From: Elymus sibiricus
Taxonomy: Eukaryota > Streptophyta > Magnoliopsida > Poales > Poaceae
NCBI GenBank assembly: GCA_039707655.1
Contig: CM077666.1
Coordinates: 299,920,166 to 299,984,165 of the forward strand
Reading direction: 5' to 3'
Length of the DNA stretch: 64,000 nucleotides
A model generated the notes under the pieces. It was given only the letters and a program-made list of their open reading frames with translations. It was not told where the DNA came from and ran no database searches. The position numbers and the translations under genes were made by a program. Shown here piece by piece: positions 54,131 through 64,000 of this stretch (within the stretch, counting starts at the first letter, position 1; each line of letters begins with the position of its first letter).

Positions 54131-55696
54131 TGATACGTCTCCAACGTATCTATAATTTTTGATTGTTCCATGTTGTTATATTATCAATCTTGGATGTTTT
54201 TATATGCATTTACAGCAATTATATATCATTTTTGGATACTAACCTATTAACTTAGTGCCCAGTGCCAGTTGCTGTTTTCTGCCCTGTTTTTGTTTTACAG
54301 AAAATCAATACCAAACGAAGTCCAAATGCCACGAAACTTTTTGGAGATTTTTTATTGGCCAAGATAAACACTAGAAGCTTCGAGAGGAGGCCTGAAGACC
54401 CTGGTGGGGCCCACGAGCCACCAGGGCGCGCCTGGGGGGTGGAAGCGTGCTCTGGTGCCTCGTGGGGCCCACAGAGCTCCGTTTGACCTAATTCCAGCAC
54501 TATAAATTCAGAAAAAATCAGAAACCCTCAGGGGAGTCCAAGAAATACTTTTTCCGCCGCTGCGAGTTTCTGTTCTCGAGAGATCCCATCTGGGGTCCTT
54601 CTTCGGTACTCCGCCGGAGGGGGGAATCGATCACGGAGGGGCTCTAAATCAACCTTGCTGCCCTTCCGATGATGCGTGAGTAGTTTACCACAAACCTTCG
54701 GGTCCATAGGCAGTAGCTAGATGGCTTCTTCTCTCTTTTTGATCTTCAATACAATGTTCTCCTCGATGTTCTTGGAGTTCTATCCGATGTAATCACTTTT
54801 TGCGGTGTGTTTGTTGGGATCCGATGAATTGTGAGTTTATGATCAGATTATCCATGAATATTATTTGAGTCTTTGCTGCACTCTTTTATGCATGATTATT
54901 ATAGCCTCGTATTTCTTCTCCGATCTATTGATTTGGTTTGGCCAACTGAGTTGATTTATCTTGCCATGGGAAGAGGTGCTTTGTAATGGGTTCGATCTTG
55001 CGGTGCTCAATCCCAGTGACAGAAAGGGACATGACACGTATGTATCGTTGCTATTAAGGGTAAAAATATGGGGTTTATTCATACATGAGTTTATCTTGTC
55101 TACATCATGTCATCGTTCTTAAGGCGTTAATCCGTTCTTTATGGACTTAATACACTAGATGCATGCTGGATAGCGGTCGATGTGTGGAGTAATAGTAGTA
55201 GATGCAGGCAGGAGTCGGTCTACTTATCTTGGATGTGATGCCTATATACATGATCATTGCCTTGGATATCGTCATGATTATTTGCTTTTCTATCAATTGC
55301 CCAACAGTAATTTGTCTACCCATCGTATGCTATTTTCTCGAGAGAAGCCTCTAGTGAAAACTATGGCCCCCGGGTCTATCTAAATCATATTACTAAAACC
55401 CTAAAAATATTGCTGCCATTTTCTTTTATTTATTTTATTTTGTATTTTTGTTTCAATCTATCTATCTACCATATACAATTTAATCTTGCAATTGACCGCC
55501 GAGGGATTGACAACCCCTCGTTTGCGTTGGGTGCAAGGATTTGTTGTTTGTGTGTAGGTGCTGCTAACGAGGTGTTGCGTGATTCTCCTACTGGTTTGAT
55601 AACCTTGGTTTCATAACTGAGGGAAATACTTATCTCTACTGTGCTGCATCATCCCTTCCTCTTCGGGGAAAATACCAACGCAAGCTACAAGTAGCA
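54131..55696 (+). repeat. gag-pro gypsy 3' LTR
   Basis: 1566 bp. Palindrome at 54404-54472 with the core inverted relative to the 5' LTR, and TATA box at 54501-54508. Confidence 0.95.
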
Positions 55697-57806
55697 CACA
55701 TCTCGTTGTACCTCGAATTCAGATTCATGGTGAAATAGATAGAGATCCTTACAATATGGCATCAGAGCCTTTCGATCCTAGGGCTGTGCCGGGCCACCAG
55801 CGCCGCACCAAGTCGCGACAAGCAGCAGGTGGCCATGATAGAGCGCATATCGCCTGAGACCAAGGCCATCTACGACCTCCTCCGCGCCGACTTCAACCTG
55901 GCGTTGGACAAGTACGACCGTGACCGCGTCGACTCCACGGCGTAGGCCATCTCCAAGCTCGACGCCAAGCTGGATCTTCTCTCGAGCCGTATCGACGAGG
56001 TCAAGTTGTCCATTGGCATCGACATCGATGAATTGCGGCAAGGTCTAGATCGATCCGCGCCATCTGCCTCAGATCCGTCGAAGGGGACACCTGCTACACC
56101 CACTCGCTTGACGAGCAGCGGATCATCCGACCCAGATGGGCATCGCGTCGACAATGAAAATCGAGGATCGGGGCATAGGCTCTATGTTCTGCCTCCGGTC
56201 AGAGGTATGCAGAACGATCAAGCTATGCAGAGGGTTCCGTTCAATTCCCTGGAATTTTTTTGGCAGAATTCTATTGATGTGTTTGGTTTGGACCTCAAAT
56301 CGAGCTTCCCCGTTTCGATGGCTCCAATCCAAAACTCTGGCAGGCGCGCAGTGAAGATTACTTCATGTTTTGGGGTACTCCATCAAACCAGTGGATCTCT
56401 CTCGCCACTTCCCTATTTGAAGGCCCAACAACTCGGTGGTTGGAGTCAGTTCGCCGTCGAGTACCCAATGTGAGCTGGGATGAGTTTTGCCATCTGCTGC
56501 AATCCAGGTTTGGTCATAACCTGCATCAGTTCATATTGAGGAAGTTTTTCAGCATTCAGCAAACTAGTACAGTGGAGGACTATGTGGACCGATTCTCGGA
56601 GTTATTTGATCAGTTGGCTGCATACGAGAGTTTGCCCAACACCGTGCATTATGTCACACGTTTTATGGAGGGTCTGAAACCTGCGGTCAGAGTTGCAGTT
56701 GGAATTCAGCAACCGCCAGACCTTGACACAGCTTATCAGTTGGCCTTGTTACATGAAGAGCTTGGGGTGAGCACTACTCCTATCATCACCAGTAGTCAGT
56801 CGTCTCGTCGTGCTGCTGCTTTGCCACTTCCTCTACCTCCAAACAGCTCAACTGTGAGCACTCCTATGACGTGAGTTCCTGACGAAAAGAGAGTTGTGGA
56901 CAGTTATAAGCGCACTGGCTCTAAAGATAAGTGGGGAGCACTACGAACTTTCCACAAGGCAAAGGGTCTCTGTGGTGAACGTTGGGGCAAGGAACATGTG
57001 TGCAAACAGGAAGTGCAGCTCCATGTTGTTCATGAAATGGTTGAGTTTTTGCAACATTCTGATGCGACTGACATTGATGACATTGCAAGCCAACCATCAG
57101 TACACATGATCACCTTATCTACTGCTGCTGTAGGGCAAACCAAAAAAATTGCAGTAAAAACTATGCAGTTGCGTGTACAGCTACAAGGGCTTAATCTTCT
57201 GTTCTTGGTTGACTCTGGTTCACACTCCTTCCTAGATGCTGCACTCTCTGACAATCTGAAGGGTTACTTCCTATAGCACCGGTGCTAGTTAAAATCGCCA
57301 ATGGAGATACCGTACCTTGCAACAAATAATTGTTGGACTGTGTTTGGTCTTGTGTTGGTCACAAATTCATGAACTCTTTCAAGATTTTTCCCCTGGGAAG
57401 CTATGATGGTATCATTGGTCTTGATTGGCTCTCAACACACTGTCCCATGATGGTGGATTGGAGCAATCATTGGTTGTCCTTCTCACATCAAGGTTCAGAG
57501 ATCACTCTCCTCGGAACTGCAGTGGTGGTTCCAGTAGTGGCAGTCTTAGAAGTTTGTGCATTCTTATCGACTGAAGATAGCCCCATTCCTTCTGAAGTTC
57601 AGCTAATTCTAGAAGACTTCAAACATCTGTTTGATCCGCCTACGAGCCTTCCTCCTCGACGAGCTTATGATCACACAATCCCTCTTCTGCCAGGGGCCAC
57701 TCCAGTATCCATGAGACTACACCACTTGGCTCCTACACTGAAAACTGAACTGGAACGCCAACTATAGGATATGCTGTCTAGTGGTGTGATCAGACCCAGC
57801 AACAGC
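55697..57806 (+). pseudogene. Older gypsy relic: gag, protease, start of RT
   Basis: A primer-site-like TGGCATCAGAGCC (55757-55769) follows the LTR end. Gag starts at ATG 55835 and is stopped by TAG at 55943-55945. After a frameshift near 56260-56290 the capsid domain is clear (LFEGPTTRWLESV, YVDRFSELFDQLAAYESLP). A TGA at 56872-56874 comes before the zinc knuckle (CGERWGKEHVCK). The protease site FLVDSGSHSFLD is near 57220. A second frameshift occurs near 57260, with stops at about 57327 and 57765, and RT begins (SGVIRPSNS) just where copia interrupts at 57807. The lineage differs from the two Athila-like elements. Confidence 0.85.
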
Positions 57807-59209
57807 TGTAAGTGCATCAAGTGCCCCCTTAGTGATTTTGGAGTATTGAAGACAAATAAGTTAAGGGACTAATGAGTTTGTGAGTGTACAGAGGAAAGAA
57901 TAGTCCCTGAAGACTTGGTTTAACCACGGAAGTCGACCCCTAAAAATGTATTTCTTCAAGTGAAGAATTTGGTGCGGCCTTTGAGGAAATTGACGTGAAG
58001 ACATGGAAGCTTGAAGACTTTGTTTTCATAGTTTCTTTTCTTCTTATTTGAGTCATAGGTAAAACCGTACTGTCAAAGGGGGTCAAGGTGAAACATATTT
58101 CATACTTCAAAGCGATGCTCAAAACTATACAAACCTAAGCCGCTTCGAGTGAAGCCTTTGGAAACCTCCGGAACAGCTGACAAATTTGACAGTGACAGTG
58201 ACGAGGTTCATCTGGTCTCTGACGAATTTGGTCAGGCTGAGGAGTTAGGATTTCGCCAGTGCGATCTGCCTATCGTGAGGAAATAGAGTGCCCCGACGAA
58301 ATTGAGAGATTAATTTCCGACCGTTGCTGCGCCGCGTGCCAGCTGTCGAGTGGATTCCTATCCTGACAACGGTCATGTCTGAGAAGGGCATTTATGACAA
58401 TTCATGTCGGGTTGCCCCTGGCTATAAATAGCCGCCCCCCACAACCATTAGTTGGTTGGCTGCTCTAGAGAGAACTTGACACTTGTCATTTGAGAGCAAC
58501 CCTTCCTCTGACGACTTTGTGAGTACGCAAGTGAGGAAAAACCCAACCAGAGCCTAAGTGACTGAGCGTCACTGAAGAAGTTGATCTGTGTGATCCGACG
58601 CTTATTACCTTTGAAGACTGTCATTCTTCCAGACAGTTAGGCGTCATGTTCTGAGCACCCAAGAGTAATTGTGGTGTGCCGGTGAACAAGTCTGTGAAGG
58701 TTTTGGAAGTCTACCTTGAAGACTTACCACGAGTGATTGGGCGTGGTCTAAGTGACCTTAGCTCAAGAGGAATACGGTGAGGACTAAGTGTCCTCCGAGG
58801 TAAGACTCAGCCGCCTCAACCAGATGTACAGTTGATACAGCAACTGGAACTGGTCTACCAAATCGATGTGTCTTCGTCAACCCAATCAGTTTCAAATTCC
58901 TCACCCCTTTACCTTTACGCATTTCCGCTGCTGAAGAACTTGTGCTCTACTTTTCTGATGAATTTGAACTGAAGACTTTCATCATGCTGTTTATCATTTC
59001 TTCAGTTCATCTTCTTCATGCATGTCTGCTTGTATGACTACTTGTTCTTCACTTGTATGTATTTCCTTTGCATGCTATTACATCTGTGTCGATCTAGTTT
59101 CACTTCTGTTTCTATTTCGTAACTCTGATTTTCGTCAAAATCTTCGGAGTTTGACGAATTTCTAAAAATCTCCCATTCACCCCCCTCTGGGAGCTAACCT
59201 GCACTTTCA
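57807..59209 (+). repeat. Copia 5' LTR, 1403 bp
   Basis: It contains a clear TATA box (TATAAATA, 58433-58440) and many GAAGAAT/TTGAAGAC-type repeats typical of this LTR type. It is followed by a primer-binding site at 59212. Confidence 0.85.
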
Positions 59210-59276
59210 ATTGGTATCAGAGCAAGGTACTCCCTTGTTCTGTGTGATTTTGGTTTAACCACCTGGAGTTTTAGTT

Positions 59277-60243
59277 ATGTCGACTGCAGGTATGATCAAG
59301 GTATCCGCTGCGTGCCCCATCTTCGATGGCATAGACTATCCTTACTAGAAGAACAAAATGCGAATGCATCTTGAGGCTATTGACAACGATCTCTGGTTCG
59401 TCGTTGAGAATGGAGTGCCTTCCATTGCTCCAAGAATCAACGCCACTGACGTGAAGCGATTCAAGCAACTGTTCTCTCAAGCGAAGAATATCATATGTGG
59501 TCATCTGAACAAAGGCAAGTATGGTAGAGTGAGTGCTTTGGAAACTTCGAAGCTAATCTGGGACCGGCTCTCTAAAGTCAATGAGGGAGTATCCACTCAA
59601 CGTGACTCCCGAGTTGATGTCTTGTGCAATCTCTTCAATCGTTTCAAAAGGCTCGACAATGAAAATGTGCAGCAAACCTTCGACCGCCTCACTGATATCT
59701 CCAATGAGCTTCAAACTCTTGACGCTGCTGACATCACCGATCATGAGGTGGTGAAGAAATTGCTGAGGTCTCTGGACAGTTCCTTCGACACTTTGGCACT
59801 GATGATACAAGAGCGCCCTGACTACAAGTCACTAGATCCTGCTGACATTCTTGAGAGGCTCAACACACATGAATTTCAGCAAGCAGAGAAGAGAGATATG
59901 TATGGATCCAGCTATGGTCATCCTCGCGCTCTGAAGGCAAAAGCAAAAGCCAAGGCTATTTCTTCATCTGAAGAAGAAGAGGAACATGAGAGCAGTTCTG
60001 ATGGTGCTGAGGAAATTGGCAGAGAACTGGCTATGCTGGTGAAGAAGTTTTAGAGGTTTTCCAAAAAGAACCGCTTTGGAAAATCTTCAAAGTATGACTC
60101 GAAGAACACTGGAGAAGCGTCTGCTCGAGACTACAACAAGAGAACCTGTCAAAAATGCAAGAATCCAGGCCACTACATCGCCGACTGCCCTCTCTGGCTA
60201 AAGAAGAAGAAGAGCAGGGATGATGATGAATCTGATGGCAAAA
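59277..60243 (+). pseudogene. Copia gag with two stops
   Basis: ATG 59277 (STAGMIKVSAACPIFDGIDY). Codon 24 is TAG (59346-59348). The capsid domain follows (WFVVENGVPS, LIWDRLSKVNEG, FNRFKRLDNENVQQTFDRL). A second TAG at 60051-60053 lies just before the zinc knuckle (CQKCKNPGHYIADC, near 60148-60189), which keeps the CxxCxxxxHxxxxC spacing. A one-base loss near 60238-60243 then shifts the frame into the downstream ORF. Two point nonsense mutations and one frameshift make gag non-functional. Confidence 0.87.
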
Positions 60244-61780
60244 TAAGAGGTCCTCAAAGTCTTCATCAAAGTCCTCATCTCACAAGAAAACCAGTTCTAG
60301 CAGAGCTTGTGCATTCATTGGGAAGGAAATGGATTCTGAAGAAGAATCTGATGATCAGCAAGCTGAGGAATCTGAGGAGGAGTCAGACTCAGGTGTGGCG
60401 AGCCTTGCACTCACTACTGAGTACGTCAGCAAGTCCATCTTCAACTCTAAGGATAATGGTATCTCCATCAACAATGATGACTGTGCTGATGACTTCACTC
60501 CCACCTACTGCTTCATGGCACGAGGTGCAAAGGTAACCTCACGAGAAGCTTACTTTGAAACTTCCAGTGATGACGACTCTGAGTGTGAATCTAAACCAAG
60601 CTATAAGAAACTTGCTAAAATTGCAACTGAGCAACAGCATGCCATGGAAAAGATTCAAAAACTGCTAGACAAAAGCAATGACCTGTTGGACGAGGAAATG
60701 GATCGTAGTCAAGCTTTGTCGGAGGATCTCAGAAGGCATAAGTCTCAATATGACGAACTTGAAAGTCGTCATGTGTCCCTCTCAGCTGAACATGAGAAGC
60801 CGACCTATGAATTTCTTCAAAGGAAGCAAGATCTCGAGAAACTGAGAGCGTCTCATGATGATCTTCAAAAAGAAAACAATTCACTCCTCGCTCAACAGAT
60901 CAGTACCGCTCAGGAAGAATTTGTTGCACCATGCCTAAAATGCCTTGAACGTGATAATGCAAATTCTTCAGCTGAATGTTCAAATGCTTCTGTACTTTCA
61001 ATTGCTTCAACTGCTACGGTGGCCTCTAACCCCTCACTTGAGGATGCCACCGGTGATACTGATGAAAATGCAGGGCTGAAGGAATTGTATGTCACTGGCA
61101 TGTACAAAAGCCTCAAAGGGCATCAAACCCTGTGTGACGTGCTCAAAAAGCAAATTCTTCACAGAAACCCTAGGAAAGAGAGTATTGCTTTTGAGGGAAA
61201 ACTCAACGCTGATGGTTCTTATTGGAAACCTGAGCAGTATCCCAAAACCACATGGGTTGCTGCAAAGGGACCTCCAATAGATCCATCCACTTTATCTGGC
61301 TATACTTGTGATTCTTCATATTCTTCAGATGAGTCATTTGACTCCAACTATAAACTGTTCAAGAATCAGAATGGTGAAGTCTTTGCCAGATTCATTGGTA
61401 CTAACTGCAGGAATGGTCCACCCGTGAAGAAAATTTGGGTTCCTAAAAGCCTTCTAGAAAATCTTCAGGTGAATGCCATCATGACGCCACCAATGAAGAA
61501 GAAACCTCCCAGGGCAAATTCTTCACAGGGGTCAAAGTCGTCAAATGGACGTAGATCCACTTATGGTCGTGCTAATGCCTTTGTTTCACAGGGAAACAAA
61601 CAGCAATTTGATGAATATGAGCATTATTCTTCTAACCACTATGTTCACAGATCATCGAAGAATTTCTCTGCGTATTCATTTAATTACTATAACCCTCCTG
61701 TGAAGAGAAGTGCATATTCTTCAATGCCTAAGTTCTCCGTTAATGCGCTTTGCTACATTGCTTCTCAGCTACCCATATAG
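60244..61780 (+). pseudogene. Long coiled-coil extension between gag and protease
   Basis: An open frame of 483 codons from ATG 60329 (MDSEEESDDQQ), actually the shifted continuation of gag. It opens with an acidic, Ser-rich stretch. About residues 90-195 form a heptad-rich coiled coil (EKIQKLLDKSNDLLDEEMDR, SQYDELESRHVSLS). A Ser/Asn-rich tail with Tyr-rich repeats (NHYVHRSSKNFSAYSFNYYN) ends at 61780, before the protease. No enzymatic motif. Role unknown; possibly particle assembly or packaging. Confidence 0.7.
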
Positions 61781-62030
61781 ATGTGGGTGGTTAAGAAGAA
61801 GAAGTCATCTCTTCTGCAGGGTCAGGTCTTCAGACAACTGAAATGTCTGATGAATTTGCTGAAGACCTGACAAAGTGCCTGTTGGGATGCAGGCTAATCA
61901 CGATGAAATGAATGTTTCATTTCACACATCCCTTATGTTGCTAGATATTATTCCTTGATGAAATTGTCTGACAAAATTGATCATTATCATATTCTTCACT
62001 TTGAAGTATATGAATTTGTAAGTCAGACTA

Positions 62031-64000
62031 ATGCTTCTACAGGATGATACACCTTCAGCCACTGAATGGGTCTTGGATAGTGGCTGGATGAATCATATGA
62101 CTGGAGATAGGAATCTCCTCAGTGATGCTCCCCTTACTCCGTCTCATCTGAAGCATATCACATACGCTGACAAAGGAAAAAGCAAGGTATTGGGTCTGGG
62201 TAAGGTTGCTATCTCAAAGGATCGACACATGGAAAAGGTGACTTGTCGAGTCCCTTGGATACAACCTCATGTCTGTCTCAATGCTTTGTGATCTTGATAT
62301 GATTGTCATCTTTGGCAAATATAGATGCATTGTGCTGTTGGAATCTGACAAATCCAAAGTCTTCGAAGGCTTTAGGAAAGGTGATTTGTACATTGTAGAT
62401 TTCTCTCTAGGTCCTCAACCTGCCACGTGTATACTGGCAAAAGCTTCAGAGTGCTGGCTATGGCATCGATGTCTTGGACACGCTGGCATGAGGAATTTGA
62501 GCACACTCGTCAAGAAGAAGCACATCATTAGCGTCGAAGGCGTCAAATTCGTCAAAGATCATTTGTGTGGTGCTTGTGAGTCTGGAAAGATGACCAGATC
62601 CAAGCATACGACTAAGACAATCATAACCACTACTCGTCCCTTTGAATTACTTCAAATGGATTTGTTTGGTCCCACACATTATGCTACACTAACCAATGCA
62701 GCATCTCTCTACGGATTCGTCATTGTTGATGACTACTCTTGTTACACCTGGGTGCACATCATTTCCTACAAGACTGAAGTTCAGGATGTTTTCAGACGAT
62801 TCTCAAATCGGGCCATGACGAATTACGGTCTCAAGATCAAGCACACCAGGAGTGACAGTGGCACTGAGTTCAAGAACACAGGCCTCGACGACTATCTTGA
62901 TGAACTTGATATCACTTATGAGCTCTCTACTCCCTACACACCTCAGCAGAATGGAGTCGTGGAGCGCAAGAATAGAACCCTCATCAAGATGGCGCGTACT
63001 ATGCTTGATGAATACAAGACACCTCATCATTTCTGGCCAGAAGCAATTGACACTGCATGCCACATCATCAACTGGGTATATCTTCACAAATTCCTCAAGA
63101 AGACATCATATGAGCTCCTCACTGACAAGAAACCCAATGTGAGTTATTTCAAAGTCTTCGGTGCTAAATGTTGGATTAGAGATCCTCATCACAGTTCTAA
63201 ATTTGCACCGAAAGCACATGAAGGTTTTATGCTTGGTTACGGAAAGGACTCGCACACCTACAGAGTCTTCAACTCCTTCCACCACAAGGTTGTTAAAACT
63301 ATAGATGTGTGGTTCAATGAAACTAATGGCTCTCAAAGAGAGCACCTGCCTCCTGTGCTAGATGAAATGCCTCCTGAGGAATCTATCAAGCTTATGGGCA
63401 CTGGTGAAATTGTGCCAAGTGAAGAAATAGCTGATGAAGAAGTACTTATCCCTCGTCATGAAGAAACTGCTGATCCTGAAGAAAATGATGCTGAGGATTC
63501 TGCATGGCAACAACAACATCAAGGCCCTCGTCCAGCACATCCACGAGTGGCAAATGAAGTGCAGATTGAAAAGATCCTCGACAACATCAATGCACCTGGT
63601 CCCCTCACTCGCTCAAGAGTTTCACATTTAGCTAACTTTTGTGGGCATTACGCGTTTGTCTCTATTTCAGAGCCCACCAGAGTTGATGAAGCATTTCTTG
63701 AAGCCATTCGTATACTGCTTGCATATGCTAACCATCATGATATCCTCTTATATCAAATGGATGTGAAAAGTGCATTCCTCAATGGTAAGCTTGAGGAAAA
63801 GTATATGTTACTCAACCACCAGGTTTTGAAGACCCAAAGCATCCTGACAAAGTCTTCAGACTCAACAAAGCTCTCTATGGCCTCAAGCAAGCCCCTAGGG
63901 CTTGGTATGATACACTGAACGAGTTCCTGAAGAAAAAGGGTTTCAAACCTGGTTCACTTGATCCTACTCTTTTCACAAAATCTTATGATGGTGAACTGTT
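62031..64000 (+). pseudogene. Copia pol: protease, integrase, RT (partial, broken)
   Basis: The protease active site reads WVLDSGWMNHMTGD at about 62067-62108. The frame shifts near 62235-62245. Integrase follows in the frame of 62269-63918: WHRCLGHAGM, then DDE residues in MDLFGP, RSDSGTEF and NGVVERKNRT. Then the chromatin-side linker and RT follow. The RT is missing its N-terminal fingers: the reading passes from EAFLEAI directly to RILLAYANHH at about 63699-63710, an in-frame deletion judged from family architecture. The first RT Asp (YQMDVKSAF) remains. A frameshift near 63795-63802 moves the rest into another frame, open to the window end. Confidence 0.88.

Larger units (their letters stand above)
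47700..55696 (+). mobile_element. Gypsy gag-protease-only element, Athila-like, complete
   Basis: The LTRs are 47700-49262 (1563 bp) and 54131-55696 (1566 bp), starting TGATACGTCTCC and ending AAGTAGCA. The 5-base TSD CACAT is perfect (47695-47699 and 55697-55701). The tRNA-Asp primer site is at 49274-49291. Coding ends after the protease, and no RT, RNase H or integrase is present. The gag is homologous to that of the element at 1-9164. It depends on enzymes from a relative for movement. Confidence 0.93.
57807..64000 (+). mobile_element. Ty1/copia element, right end outside window
   Basis: The 5' LTR (57807-59209, 1403 bp) starts TGTAAGTGCATC and ends GCACTTTCA. The primer site TGGTATCAGAGC is at 59212-59223. 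It was inserted after ACAGC (57802-57806) in the older gypsy relic; the matching TSD and 3' LTR lie beyond 64000. Gag, a long coiled-coil extension, protease, integrase and part of RT follow in copia order, all with several lesions. Confidence 0.92.

Overview
This is nuclear DNA from a large grass genome, most likely a Triticeae species (wheat, Aegilops, barley or rye group). The evidence is the nesting of long-LTR retrotransposons, LTR starts of the types TGATACGTCC, TGATACGTCTCC and TGTAGGAGATATGCCC, a large LTR element with almost no coding capacity, and LINE tails. Family names are from recognition only. There are no bacterial genes, rRNA, tRNA or CRISPR arrays. More than 85% of the window is transposable element.

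Layout. (1) 1-9164 is a Ty3/gypsy element of Athila-like type (tRNA-Asp primer site), cut by the window start. It has broken gag-pol, an extra 3' ORF and a 1519-bp 3' LTR. (2) A degraded LINE is read in three blocks: 9165-9683, 11822-12021 and 32783-33873. It is split by a solo LTR (9684-11816, TSD TTCTG) and by a 20.8-kb composite (12022-32777, TSD GGGAG). The composite is a LARD-type element with 4.0-kb LTRs and about 3.5 kb of non-coding interior, into which a minus-strand Ty1/copia element (16608-25882) has inserted. (3) 33874-47699 is the only gene-like island. It holds two candidate exons of one plus-strand gene (34950-35130 and 47452-47591), a 1.25-kb LINE-tailed retroposon with a 16-bp TSD, two minus-strand RNase H-like LINE tails, a frameshifted minus-strand membrane-protein gene (39497-40275), a nearly intact copia element with 159-bp LTRs (40368-45488) and a small non-autonomous LTR element (45721-47416). 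(4) 47700-55696 is a complete gypsy element with perfect TSD CACAT. It encodes only gag and protease. It sits inside an older gypsy relic (about 47592-47699 plus 55697-57806). (5) 57807-64000 is a copia element inserted into that relic and running off the right edge.

Insertion order from nesting: the LINE came first, then the LARD and the solo-LTR element inside it, then copia inside the LARD. The older gypsy relic precedes both the gag-pro gypsy and the right-edge copia.

The two Athila-like elements (1-9164 and 47700-55696) share more than coding homology. Both carry a GC-rich palindrome just upstream of the LTR TATA box, an extra internal polypurine-tract copy, and short conserved blocks in the 3' non-coding region. 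In the first element the palindrome-plus-TATA unit also occurs inside the element, directly before the extra ORF, which suggests an internal promoter. In the second element the core of the palindrome is inverted between its two LTRs. These are the most unusual signals in the window.
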